Source of the DNA: Streptomyces sp. NBC_01314
GTDB taxonomy: Bacteria > Actinomycetota > Actinomycetes > Streptomycetales > Streptomycetaceae
DNA length: 64,000 bases
Assembly: GCF_041435215.1 (NCBI RefSeq)
Contig: NZ_CP108394.1
Span: 124,001 to 188,000, forward strand
Reading direction: 5' to 3'
The translations under genes were made by a program, and so were the position numbers. Below are positions 1 through 10,971 of this stretch, one piece after another (the stretch's first letter is position 1; the number at the start of each line of letters is the position of its first letter). The notes beneath the pieces are model-generated. The model was not told the DNA's origin, searched no databases, and was given only the letters and a program-made list of their open reading frames with translations.

Positions 1-495
1 TGGGAGCGCTCCAACCATCCCGTCGCCGGGATCCGCGCCGAGCACGCCGACCACTACGCGCGCTGGCTGTCCAAGCGCACCGGCCACCCCTGGCGGCTGC
101 CCGCCGAGGCGGAATGGGAGTACGCCGCCAAGGGCCCCGACGGCCGCCCCTACCCGTGGCAGGGCGGCTTCGACGCGGGCGCCTGCAACACCCGCGAGAC
201 GGGGGTGCACACCACCACCCCGGTCGGCGCGTTCCCGGCCGGGGCGGCCCCGTGCGGCGCCCTGGACATGGCAGGCAACGTGGAGGAGTTCACCGCCGAC
301 GACTACGCCCCCTACCCCGGCGGCGAGCCGGTGGCCGATCACCTGGTGGAGTCGATGGGCGGCTACCGCATCGCCCGCGGCGGCAGCTTCGCCCGGTTCG
401 GCGACCTCACCCGCACCCGCCGCCGGCACGGCCCCTTCCCCGGGCCGCTGTATCCCGTGGGCTTCCGCCTCGCCAGCAGCGAGCGCCCCTCATGA
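1..495 (+). CDS. SUMF1/FGE-fold protein, C-terminal part (5' end outside window)
   Basis: The frame is open from base 1 to the TGA at 493-495. It reads the last ~164 residues of a SUMF1 (formylglycine-generating enzyme/EgtB-like) domain: RLPAEAEWEYAAKG, then DMAGNVEEF, then RGGSF, and a closing GFRLAS. This fold occurs in sulfatase-activating FGE, in EgtB/OvoA sulfoxide synthases and in many proteins of unknown chemistry. The region that carries the catalytic cysteines in true FGE (between GGS and GFR) has none here, so canonical formylglycine formation is unlikely. The stop overlaps the next start as ATGA, so it is translationally coupled to the PLP enzyme and belongs to the same operon. The specific role is unknown; a sulfur- or amino-acid-modifying role is inferred from the neighbours only. 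Confidence 0.85.
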   Translation, partial: WERSNHPVAGIRAEHADHYARWLSKRTGHPWRLPAEAEWEYAAKGPDGRPYPWQGGFDAGACNTRETGVHTTTPVGAFPAGAAPCGALDMAGNVEEFTADDYAPYPGGEPVADHLVESMGGYRIARGGSFARFGDLTRTRRRHGPFPGPLYPVGFRLASSERPS

Positions 496-1634
496 ACGCA
501 CCGGCGACGACCGTGCCGGGGACGACCGTGCCGGCAACGGCAGGACCCGGGACGCCCGCACCGGCACCGGCGATGGCGGGATTGGGGACGGCGGGACCGG
601 CTGGTTATCGGGACATCGAGCGGGCGCTGCGGGCGCGGCGCCCCCACCGTGCCGCCCTGGAAGCGGCGTTCGCACCCCTGGAGCGGGCCGCCCACCGGCT
701 GCTGCCCTCTCTCGCCTCGATCCGGCCCGCCGTGGGCGCCACGCCGCTGGTGGCGGTGCCCAGCCGGGGCGGGCGGGGAACGGTATGGCTGAAGGCGGAG
801 GCCGCCAACCTCACCGGCACCGTCAAGGCCCGTACCGCCTACGCGCTGCTGTGCGCGGCGGTGGCCCGGGCCGGCACCCCCGCGGTCCGCCTCGCCGAGT
901 ACTCCGGCGGCTCCCTCGCCCTGGCCCTGGCAGAGATGTGCGCGCTGCTCGGCCTGGATGTGCACCTGGCCCTGCCCCACGGCTCGCCCGGGCGTCTGAC
1001 GGACTGTCTGCGCCGGTACGGCGCGCAGGTCACCCACGCGCCCGAGGGCACCGGATTCCTCGGGGCGATGGACGAGGCGGTACGTATCGCCGAACGCGAG
1101 GAACGGCACCTGCTGCTGCAGCACTGCGCGCCCGAAGCGGCCGCCGTGCACCGCGAACAGACCGGCGCCGAGATCGTCGCCCGGCTCGCCCGGGACGGGA
1201 TACGGCCCGGCGTGCTGGCGGCCTCGGTGGGCTCGGCGGGCACCCTGGTCGGCACCGCACAGGCGCTGCGGGCGCGCTGGCCCAGCTGCCGTGTGGTGGC
1301 CGTCTTCCCCGCCGAGGCCCCCTACAGCGACGGCCGCGCACCGGACGGCGCCCGCCGCATGAGCGGCACCGGCGGCCTCGGGCACGGCCTTCGCCAGCCG
1401 CTGCTGGCCCCCTACGAGGACGGCTTCGCCTTCGCCGGCGTCCCCTACCCCCAGGCGCTCGACGCCATGAACCGGCTGCGCCGCACCCAGCAGATCGCCG
1501 TCTGCAGCAGTGCCGCGGGCGCCTGGCTCAGCGCGTCCCGCGTCATCGACGAGGACCTGCGCGGCGGACACGCCGTGGCCGTCGCCGCAGGCCGAGGAAC
1601 CCTGGAGGAATGGGCCCATGCCGCCGACCGCTGA
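492..1634 (+). CDS. PLP-dependent cysteine synthase/tryptophan synthase beta superfamily enzyme
   Basis: 380-residue fold-type II PLP enzyme. The start is ATG 492, coupled by ATGA to the upstream stop; a longer upstream frame is not needed. An Ala/Pro/Thr-rich N-terminal tail of ~35 residues precedes the core. KAEAANLTGTVKAR carries the expected Schiff-base lysine (GTVK). EYSGGSLALALAEM matches the substrate/cofactor loop and SVGSAGTLVGTAQAL the phosphate-binding Gly-rich region. Family members do beta-replacement on O-acetyl- or O-phosphoserine. A serine acetyltransferase gene closes the same operon, so the likely donor is O-acetylserine and the product a beta-substituted alanine (inference). 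The nucleophile cannot be told from sequence. The 3' end overlaps the methyltransferase start by 17 bases. Confidence 0.85.
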   Translation: MNAPATTVPGTTVPATAGPGTPAPAPAMAGLGTAGPAGYRDIERALRARRPHRAALEAAFAPLERAAHRLLPSLASIRPAVGATPLVAVPSRGGRGTVWLKAEAANLTGTVKARTAYALLCAAVARAGTPAVRLAEYSGGSLALALAEMCALLGLDVHLALPHGSPGRLTDCLRRYGAQVTHAPEGTGFLGAMDEAVRIAEREERHLLLQHCAPEAAAVHREQTGAEIVARLARDGIRPGVLAASVGSAGTLVGTAQALRARWPSCRVVAVFPAEAPYSDGRAPDGARRMSGTGGLGHGLRQPLLAPYEDGFAFAGVPYPQALDAMNRLRRTQQIAVCSSAAGAWLSASRVIDEDLRGGHAVAVAAGRGTLEEWAHAADR

Positions 1635-2315
1635 GAGCCCGCCGGGCTACGCCGCCTACCGCCGTCGCGTCGCCGGCTCCTTCGGCCACTGGTACCGCCG
1701 CCGACGCGACTCCTGGACCGGCGCCCACACCAGCGAGGCCATCACCCGCTTCGCCCTGGAGCACGCACCGCACGTCACCGGACGGCGCCCGAAAATCCTG
1801 GACGTGGGCTGCGGGCGCGGCCGGCAGACAACGGACCTGACCGAACGCCTGGACGCCGAGGGCACCGGCCTGGACCTGCTGGACGTCTGGGACACACCCC
1901 CGCCCGCCCGGGGCCGGGTCCGCTTCCGGCAGGGCGACTTCCTGCAGTTCACCGGCGCCGGACAGGACCTCGTGGTGGACAACGGCTGTCTGCACCACCA
2001 GCGGCGCGCCGACTGGCAGGCCTGGGCCGCGCACGGCGCCGGCCTGCTGCGCCCCGGCGGGGTCCTGGTCGTCAGTGTCTTCCTCAGCCCCGACGGCACG
2101 CTCACCGAACTCCCCCTGGACGACGGCCGGCTCAACTGGTGGCTGACCGAAGAGATTGTCACCGGCCTGTACGGCGGCGCCGGGCTCACCCCCACAGGCC
2201 GCCTGGTGATCGACCGTGACTTCCCCTACCGGGGCCACCGGCTGGCCTACCTGGCGCTGGCCTTTCGCAAGGACCCACGCACGACCCCCCTCACGGAGGG
2301 AAAGGGGAACCCGGC

Positions 2316-2319
<4 letters not shown>
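1618..2319 (+). CDS. Class I SAM-dependent methyltransferase
   Basis: 233 residues. Start ATG 1618 is chosen because GGAGGA lies about 10 bases upstream; the frame is open further upstream but overlaps the PLP gene. Motif I is ILDVGCGRGRQT (~residues 59-70), followed by an acidic loop (GTGLDLLDVWD) and LLRPGGVLVVSVF at motif III. It should transfer a methyl group from S-adenosylmethionine to a small molecule; the substrate is not predictable. It overlaps the preceding gene by 17 bases and the next by four (ATGA), so all the genes here are one transcript. It probably decorates the product of the PLP enzyme/oxygenase pathway (inference). Confidence 0.85.
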
Positions 2320-3418
<1,099 letters not shown>

Positions 3419-3422
<4 letters not shown>

Positions 3423-4048
3423 GCCGCCCCGCCTCCCTGACCACCCCCACCCTGCTGAAGCTGATCAGGGAGGACCTCCAAGCGGTCCTCGAGCGCGACC
3501 CGTCCTGCTCCGGCAGACGCGAGGCAGTGCTGCACGCCGGCTGGCAGGGCCTGGCCCTGCACCGCCTCGCACACCGCCGCCACCGCCGCGGACACCGCCT
3601 GAGCGCCGCGGCCCTCACCCGGCTGGCACGCCTGCTGACCGGCATGGAGATCCACGCCGGGGCCCGTATCGGCCGGCGCGCCTTCATCGACCACGGATTC
3701 GGCGTGGTCATCGGCGAAACAGCCGTCATCGGCGACGACGTGACCCTCTACCACGGCGTCACCCTCGGCTCGAGAGGCTGGCAGCACGACAGCACCCCCG
3801 GCCGCCGCCACCCGGTCATCGGCGACCGGGTCCTGATCGGAACCGGCGCGTCCGTCCTGGGACCGGTCACCATCGGCGACGGCTGCCGGATCCCGGCCCA
3901 CCGCCTCGTCGTACGCAACCTGCCCGCCCCGCCCGCCCCCCACGACACCACCCCCCGCCCCACCCCACCCGGCCGCACCCACCACCACCCGCACACCCGC
4001 CCGGCCCCAGGACACCCCACCCGCGAACCCGCCGGAGAAAAACACTGA
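3419..4048 (+). CDS. Serine O-acetyltransferase-like (CysE/EpsC type) left-handed beta-helix acetyltransferase
   Basis: 209 residues; start ATG 3419 in an ATGA overlap with the oxygenase stop. An alpha-helical N-terminus (LLKLIREDLQAVLERDPS) is followed by hexapeptide repeats: GMEIHAGARIGRRAFIDHGFGVVIGETAVIGDDVTLYHGVTLG, with the catalytic-type histidines in IDHG and YHGV. This is the short EpsC/CysE form that acetylates serine with acetyl-CoA to O-acetylserine. The last ~45 residues are a His/Pro/Thr-rich tail outside the fold. As last gene of the operon it probably feeds O-acetylserine to the PLP enzyme three genes upstream (inference). No terminator is obvious in 4049-4325, where it meets a convergent gene. 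Confidence 0.85.
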
Positions 4049-4325
4049 ACCGACCGGACAGAACACCCCACAACAACCCGCCCCCGCACCGGCCTCACAG
4101 CGAACCTCCGCTGCTACACGGCAACACCAACACCTCCACATGCAAGAGGACCAGCGCCCCCATCCGCCCAGGACGGCGGAGCGGAGAACCCAGGAACCGA
4201 AGAACGAGACCCCCGGAAACCGATACCGCAGGCGAGAGCGGGGCGAAGGCGGGAGGGGGAGGGCGGGGGCACTGCGCAAGAAACTCCACTTCCCGGGGCC
4301 GGTCGGTCCGTGTCTGCCGGGCGTG

Positions 4326-5033
4326 TCAGCGTGTCCGGTCCGCGGCCTGGGCGGTGCCGGTGGCCCGGCCCTCGCCACGGGCGCTTGCGGGGTCCTGGGC
4401 CCCGGCAGTGCGCGCGGCGCCGGCGCGGTGTCCCTGCGCCGTGAGCCGCCCGAGCGCCGACGCGGAGGCCAGCCGTGGCAGCAGGAGCTGCCAGAACCGG
4501 GTGAGGGTCCGGCACGAGAGCCATACGGGATCCCGCGCTCCCAGCACCTCCAGGCCCGAGGTCGCCGCCACGAGGGTGATCACCGCGTCCTCCGGTGTCA
4601 CCGTCTCGTGCAGGGCCCCTTGCGCACCGGCACGCCGCAGCGTTTCCTCGACCCACTGACGCCACTGGTGCCTCAGGTCCCGCTTGGCCACATAGACATG
4701 ATCACCGCTCAGCTCGAACCCGGTCCGCAGGACCACATCGTCGTGGAGCCCGCGCGCCAGGTCGTGGGTGGCGTCCACCAGCAGCTGCAGGGCGCCTGCC
4801 GCCTCCTCCTCCCGCAGGGTGATCCGGCCGAGCCGGTGCGCGGCCGCGTCCTCCACAGCGCCCGCCAGGGCGGCCTTGGTGGCGAAGTGGAAGTGCAGCG
4901 CCCCGTTGCTCACACCGGCCTGACTGCTGATCACGGTGAGCGACGCCACGCTGAAACCGTCCCGGTCGAAGACCACGGCGGCAGACTTGATCAGTGCCTC
5001 GCGCGTGCGCAGCGCGCGTTCCTGTTTGACCAT
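4326..5033 (-). CDS. TetR-family GBL-receptor-type regulator (first copy)
   Basis: 235 residues. The N-terminal helix-turn-helix (RALRTREALIKSAAVVFDRDGFSVASLTVISSQAGVSNGALHFHFATKAALA) is typical of the ArpA/ScbR/MmfR group, which bind gamma-butyrolactone-type signals or act as pseudo-receptors. The ligand-binding half contains the usual EAVDxxxxL-like helices and a Trp-rich stretch (HQWRQWVEETLRR). Start ATG 5033 has GGAG about 8 bases upstream. The C-terminus is an Ala/Gly/Arg-rich disordered tail. It lies convergent to the biosynthetic operon and ~1 kb from the AfsA homologue, so it probably controls this locus and perhaps the upstream operon (inference). Whether it binds a ligand cannot be judged. 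Confidence 0.88.
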   Translation of the reverse strand: MVKQERALRTREALIKSAAVVFDRDGFSVASLTVISSQAGVSNGALHFHFATKAALAGAVEDAAAHRLGRITLREEEAAGALQLLVDATHDLARGLHDDVVLRTGFELSGDHVYVAKRDLRHQWRQWVEETLRRAGAQGALHETVTPEDAVITLVAATSGLEVLGARDPVWLSCRTLTRFWQLLLPRLASASALGRLTAQGHRAGAARTAGAQDPASARGEGRATGTAQAADRTR

Positions 5034-5454
5034 CGGGGTGCTCCGTTGTCGCGGAAAAAGGGGTGGCCGTTCCCGCCGGCGGACAGAGCGGCGTACTCGG
5101 TGCGCGCCACGGCCAGGGAACGGATGAGAACCTCACGGATCCCGGCAAGGACCGGCGACGGAACCGGTGACGGGACTGGTGAGGGAACCGGTGACGGAAC
5201 CGGTGAGGGGGGTGCGCACGTGATGGCGTCGCCGGCCGGGCGGGCCGCCGGCTCTGCCCCGGCGGCCCGCACCCGGCCCGCCCGTCCGCCCCGGGCCCGG
5301 GGCGGACGGGCGGGCGAAGAACGCGCAGCCGCGCCCCGCGCCCCGCGCCGGCCGGCGCGGGCTGCGCCGCCGCCGGTGGTGGGTTCGCCGGTGCCATGCC
5401 AGGCCCCCTCCCGGTAGAAGGCCGAGGAGGTCCCGTCCAGGCCCACAACCCCCA
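5034..5454. other. Leader/spacer upstream of the first GBL-receptor gene; possible small ORF
   Basis: Between the receptor gene (minus strand) and an operator-like palindrome. A minus-strand frame 4991-5470 is open for 159 codons (starts MRFVMMGVVGLDG, contains repeated SPVP). It overlaps the receptor start and resembles nothing I know; it may be leader sequence. The repeat ACCGGTGACGGA/ACCGGTGAGGGA recurs at about 5155-5215. Confidence 0.35.
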
Positions 5455-5483
5455 TCATAACAAACCGCATATGCGGTCTCTAT
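5455..5483. promoter_or_regulatory. ARE-like operator (GBL-receptor site) 1
   Basis: Contains the perfect 14-base palindrome ACCGCATATGCGGT at 5464-5477, flanked by ATAACAA and CTCTATG. The AC...CGGT arrangement resembles autoregulatory elements bound by ArpA/ScbR-type repressors. It lies between the divergent receptor gene and AfsA-homologue regions. Confidence 0.5.
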
Positions 5484-5912
5484 GTGGTCGGTGAAAGGGT
5501 CCCGGGAGGCCCCCGGCCGGGGAGGCGCCGGCGGCCGGGCGCCGCACCGGCATCCGGGGAGCCGCCGCCCGCACACCCCCGCCGCCGGCCCCCTCGCGGA
5601 CACGCCCGCCCGGCGCACGGGCGGGCGGCGGGATGCACCGCGGGCCACAGCGGGCGGTGCGCCCGGGGACCCGCCCGCCCGCCGCCGCTCCCCGCCCGCA
5701 CCGCGCTCACGAGGGCGTTCAGGGCCCCGCCGCCCCGCAGCGGACCCCGCGCACCCCCTCTTTCACGCCCGCGCGGCCGGCAGGCGCCCCCGCGCCCCGA
5801 GCCGGGCCATACCCGCAGGCCGGACAGGGCCGCGCGGGCCGGGCGAAGACCGGCAAGGGATCTGGAGCAGCCCCCTCCAGATCCCGCCCGTCCGGACTGA
5901 GCGATACCGCTA
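5484..5912. other. Extremely GC-rich spacer, no gene recognised
   Basis: Several frames stay open only because stops are rare at this base composition; none shows recognisable protein features. Confidence 0.5.
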
Positions 5913-5937
5913 GAAATTAAACCGGTTGGTATGTATC
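5913..5937. promoter_or_regulatory. ARE-like operator 2, upstream of the AfsA homologue
   Basis: The minus strand reads ATACATACCAACCGGTTT, close to the known GBL-receptor autoregulatory element core. It sits in a local AT-rich pocket ~65 bases upstream of the AfsA-homologue start, where promoter overlap is expected. Confidence 0.65.
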
Positions 5938-6001
5938 TTCTTGCTTGCTCGAGGGACCACCACTCATCAGTGCACGCCATGGCGGCTCAAGGGGATCAGA
6001 C

Positions 6002-6997
6002 ATGTCTGCGATCACGTTCCGCACAGAACGCGCGATACCCAGCACTTCGCCCACCGCTCAGGACACCTCGGCACCGGCAGGGACGGGCGTGCTGCGCTAC
6101 CCGTCCCTGACCACCACGGTCCCCAAGGAGTACGTCCACCGCGCCAGCGTCGCCGAGGTCATGCTCACCGACTGGGAACGCACCGGCCAGGACCGCTTCA
6201 CGGTGAGCGCCCAGTGGCCCCGCGGGCACAGCTTCTTCACCGCCGCCGAAGGCCGCCACGACCCGCTCATCGCGGCCGAGACCATCCGCCAGGCCGGCGC
6301 ACTCCTGGCCCACGCCGAATTCGGTGTCCCGCTCGGCCACCACTTCCTGATGTGGGACCTCGCCATCGACGTGCGCCCCGAACACCTCCTGGTCGGCGGC
6401 GCACCGGCGTCCCTGGAACTCGACATCAGCTGCCCGGAGATCAAACGCCGCGGCCGCAGCCTGGCAGGCCTGCGCTACGAAGCCGTGATCCGGCGCGACG
6501 GCCAGATTGTCGCAGACGCCGGCGCCTCCTTCTCCTGCACCTCACCCGCGGTCTACCGCCGCGTCCGCGCCCACCGCACACCCGACAGCGACCTCCGCAG
6601 ACTCCCCCTCACCGCCCCGGTCGCACCGCAGAGCGTCGGACGGATGTCCCCCATGGACGTCGTCCTGTCCCCCCTCACCGAAAACCACCGCTGGCAGCTG
6701 AGAGTCGACAGCCGCCACCCCGTGCTCTTCGACCACCCCGTCGACCACGTCCCCGGCATGGTCCTCATCGAAGCCGCCCGCCAGGCCACCGCCACCGTCC
6801 TGGGCCGCTCCTTCCTGCCCCAGACCCTCACCAGCACCTTCCACCGCTACGCCGAACTGGACACACCCTGCATCATCGAGGCACACCCCGCCCCCGGCAC
6901 AGCACCCGGCCACAACACACCCGTCCAGGTAAACGGCCACCAGGACAACAAACCCGTATTCCGCTGCACCGTCACCCCCGCACCCCCCACCACCTGA
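6002..6997 (+). CDS. AfsA/ScbA-family signalling-molecule biosynthesis protein
   Basis: 331 residues; start ATG 6002 (MSAITF) has AAGGGG upstream. The family condenses a dihydroxyacetone-phosphate-type C3 unit with a beta-ketoacyl chain to start synthesis of gamma-butyrolactone, butenolide or furan autoregulators. Two AfsA repeats are visible: VPKEYVHRASVAEVMLTDW near the N-terminus and the second repeat with DHVPGMVLIEAARQ (~residues 240-255). The typical SCPEIKRRGRSLAGLRYEAVI linker region is present. It is preceded by an operator-like site and followed by a receptor gene and two reductase genes, as in barX/scbA-type loci. This gene probably sets which signal the cell makes. Confidence 0.92.
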   Translation: MSAITFRTERAIPSTSPTAQDTSAPAGTGVLRYPSLTTTVPKEYVHRASVAEVMLTDWERTGQDRFTVSAQWPRGHSFFTAAEGRHDPLIAAETIRQAGALLAHAEFGVPLGHHFLMWDLAIDVRPEHLLVGGAPASLELDISCPEIKRRGRSLAGLRYEAVIRRDGQIVADAGASFSCTSPAVYRRVRAHRTPDSDLRRLPLTAPVAPQSVGRMSPMDVVLSPLTENHRWQLRVDSRHPVLFDHPVDHVPGMVLIEAARQATATVLGRSFLPQTLTSTFHRYAELDTPCIIEAHPAPGTAPGHNTPVQVNGHQDNKPVFRCTVTPAPPTT

Positions 6998-7423
6998 CCC
7001 CCACCACCTGACCCCCACCACCACCCCCCACCCACCCCACAAAACCCACCCCACCACCAGCCCAGCCCCCCACACACACCGGCACACAACAACCACCCCC
7101 ACCACACCACCCTCCCCGCCCTCCGCGGCCGGCGCCGGCACACAACAACCACCCCCAGCACACCGCCCCCTCCCGCAGCCGGCGCCGGCTGCGGGAGGGG
7201 GCCGGGCACCGGCGTACCCCACCTTCCGCACCTTCCGGCCCCGCCACGGGCGCCAGCACACACCGGACCTTCCGGCCCCCGGCAGGCACCGGGCACGCAA
7301 AGGCCGGACGCCTGCCGGGGAACCGCAAAGACGCCCGGCGCCGCCTGCACCGGGTCCGGCCGGACACCCTCCCGCCCTCCGCCCGGCAGACGCGGACGGG
7401 CCGCCCCGCACCCCCGCCGTTGT
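6998..7423. other. Spacer with direct repeats
   Basis: No gene seen. CACCACCTGACCCC is repeated right after the AfsA-homologue stop, and a ~33-base unit beginning GGCACACAACAACCACCCCC occurs at ~7080 and ~7137. The second unit runs into the hairpin at 7165. Confidence 0.6.
7165..7202. terminator. Perfect 38-base GC-rich palindrome, probable terminator
   Basis: GCCCCCTCCCGCAGCCGGC at 7165-7183 is followed directly by its exact reverse complement at 7184-7202. Streptomyces terminators often lack a U-tract. It lies between the AfsA homologue and the second receptor gene. Confidence 0.7.
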
Positions 7424-7448
7424 AATATACAAACTGGACGGTTTTTTT
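7424..7448. promoter_or_regulatory. ARE-like operator 3, upstream of the second GBL receptor
   Basis: ATATACAAACTGGACGGTTT followed by TTTTGA, in an AT-rich pocket 45 bases before the receptor start. It fits an autorepressor site (ACAAAC...CGGTTT). Confidence 0.6.
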
Positions 7449-7492
7449 GAAGAGCTGGAACGCGCGCCAGCCGCACGACACATGGAGGCCGC

Positions 7493-8185
<693 letters not shown>

Positions 8186-8240
8186 CCCCACCCACAACCA
8201 CCCACCCACCCACGCGCCGCCACCGCCGCCGCCGCCGACC

Positions 8241-8530
8241 GAAGAACCGCGAAACAACGGCCGCCCGCCAACCCGAGCACTGCCGCGGCCTCCCGCAGGC
8301 CCGTGCACTGCCACGGCCACCGGGCCCAAGGAACAGGGCCAGGCCGACCGCCGGACCGGAAGAACGCGAAACGACGGCCCGTCCGCCGACCCACGCGAAA
8401 CCGCGGCCTCCCGCAGGCCCGTGCACTGCCACGGCCCCCGGACCGAAGAGCCGCGAAACGACGGCCTCCCGCCAACCCGAGCACTGCCGTGGCCACCGGC
8501 CGAAGGAGCGGGGCCAAGCCGGCCGCCGCT
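8241..8530. repeat. Three imperfect ~90-120-base repeat units between receptor and SDR
   Basis: Units begin GAAGAACCGCGAAAC (8241), GAAGAACGCGAAAC (8359) and GAAGAGCCGCGAAAC (8445). They share CCTCCCGCAGGCCCGTGCAC and AACCCGAGCACTGCCG blocks. I see no credible gene in 8186-8756; CACCCG repeats follow at ~8637-8657. Confidence 0.7.
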
Positions 8531-8756
8531 CCGCCCGGGGCCGGAGCCCCGCCGGCCCCGCCCGGTCCCGGCCGCGCCCGCCGGAAGCCGCCGAAGGCCG
8601 GGGCCGCGGACACCACACCCGCGCCACCGAATCCGCACCCGCACCCGCACCCGCACAACACCACCCGCATGCACGCCCGCCGTGAACACCACCACGCAGG
8701 CACCGCCACACAACCGATGCCACCCGACCGTCAAAAAACAGGGGGAAAACCACAAC

Positions 8757-9521
8757 ATGAAAACACTGACCGGGAAAACAGCACTGGTCACCGGAGCCAG
8801 CCGCGGAATCGGCCGGGCAATCGCCCGCAGACTCGCCCAGGAAGGAGCCCTCACCGCCGTCCACTACGGCACCAACGAACAAGCCGCCCACCACACCCTC
8901 GAACTGATCAGCCAGGAAGGCGGCCAGGCCTTCGCCGTCCGCGCCGAACTCGGCGTGCCCGGCGACATCGAAACCCTCTACACCCAACTCGAGGACCAAC
9001 TCGCCCGCCACCACAAAGGACCCGAGATCGACATCCTCGTCAACAACGCCGCCATCAGCGGATCCGCCCGCATCCACGACATCACACCCGAACTCTTCGA
9101 CCACCTCTTCGCCGTCAACACCAAAACACCACTCTTCCTCCTCCAACGAGCCCTGAAAAACCTCCCCGACGGCGGCCGCATCATCAACATCTCCTCCGCC
9201 GCCACCCGCATCGCCTACCCCGAATCCATCATCTACTCCATGACCAAAGGCGCCCTCAACACCCTCACCCTCGCCCTCGCCAAAGAACTCGGCCCCCGCA
9301 ACATCACCGTCAACGCCATCACCCCCGGCTACATAGAAACCGACATGAACAAACACAAACGAAACACCCCCCAAGCCGCCAACGAACTCGCCGCCCACTC
9401 CACCTTCAACCGCACCGGCCAGCCCACCGACATCGCCGACATCGTCACCTTCCTCGCCTCCGACGCCTCCCGCTGGATCACCGGCCAAACCCTCGACGCC
9501 AGCGGCGGCACCCACCTCTAA
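8757..9521 (+). CDS. Short-chain dehydrogenase/reductase
   Basis: 254 residues; ATG 8757 with GGGGGA ~9 bases upstream. Classical SDR: TGASRGIG cofactor motif (residues 12-19), LVNNAA, the catalytic serine in INISSAATR, and YSMTK (YxxxK). The end WITGQTLDASGGTHL is typical of the FabG-like subgroup. NAD(P)H-dependent ketoreduction is expected. In AfsA-type loci such a reductase makes the hydroxyl that distinguishes virginiae-butanolide/IM-2-type signals (BarS1-like role); here that is inference from position. Confidence 0.88.
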   Translation: MKTLTGKTALVTGASRGIGRAIARRLAQEGALTAVHYGTNEQAAHHTLELISQEGGQAFAVRAELGVPGDIETLYTQLEDQLARHHKGPEIDILVNNAAISGSARIHDITPELFDHLFAVNTKTPLFLLQRALKNLPDGGRIINISSAATRIAYPESIIYSMTKGALNTLTLALAKELGPRNITVNAITPGYIETDMNKHKRNTPQAANELAAHSTFNRTGQPTDIADIVTFLASDASRWITGQTLDASGGTHL

Positions 9522-9640
9522 CACCACCCCACCCACCACACCCGCCACCACATCAGCCCGAACCGCACCCCCACCCAACACACACCACCCACCCGCACAT
9601 CCCCCAAAACAACGCCGCGCACCCCCGGGCCGCGGGCCAG

Positions 9641-9698
9641 GGGCTGCGGCCGGGGCATGGTGCCAGGAGCAGCGGGCCAGGGCCGGTGGCCGCAGCCC
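9641..9698. terminator. Hairpin between SDR and epimerase-like gene
   Basis: GGGCTGCGGCC (9641-9651) pairs with GGCCGCAGCCC (9688-9698) across a 36-base loop. Possible terminator of the SDR transcript. The rest of 9522-9828 shows no gene. Confidence 0.4.
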
Positions 9699-9828
9699 GG
9701 CTGCGACCGGAACTCCCCGGCCGGGGATGGCGGGCCGGGGGTCGGCCGAGAGGGCCGGACCGGGGGGCAGGGGCACCACGCACAGCACAAGACCGGCACG
9801 GCCCGCACCCGACGCAAGGAGCCCGACC

Positions 9829-10881
<1,053 letters not shown>

Positions 10882-10971
10882 AAACCAGCGCAGCAACATG
10901 AACAGGAGCGGAAGCCGGACCACGAACCCCACGCCCACCCCGCCGAAGACAGAACCAGCAGCGAGAGACAC

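Noticed and set aside
1..14. TGGGAGCGCTCCAA, close to the CebR-type operator
   Set aside because: It lies inside the coding sequence of the SUMF1-fold gene (WERSN) with no promoter context; chance match.
3939..4048. His/Pro/Thr-rich tail of the serine acetyltransferase as a metal-binding domain
   Set aside because: The composition follows CAC/CCC-rich DNA at the gene end; no spaced His motif that would support a specific role.
5484..5912. Overlapping 95-140 codon plus-strand frames
   Set aside because: Pro/Arg/Ala-only composition in a region where stops are rare; no start context or similarity.
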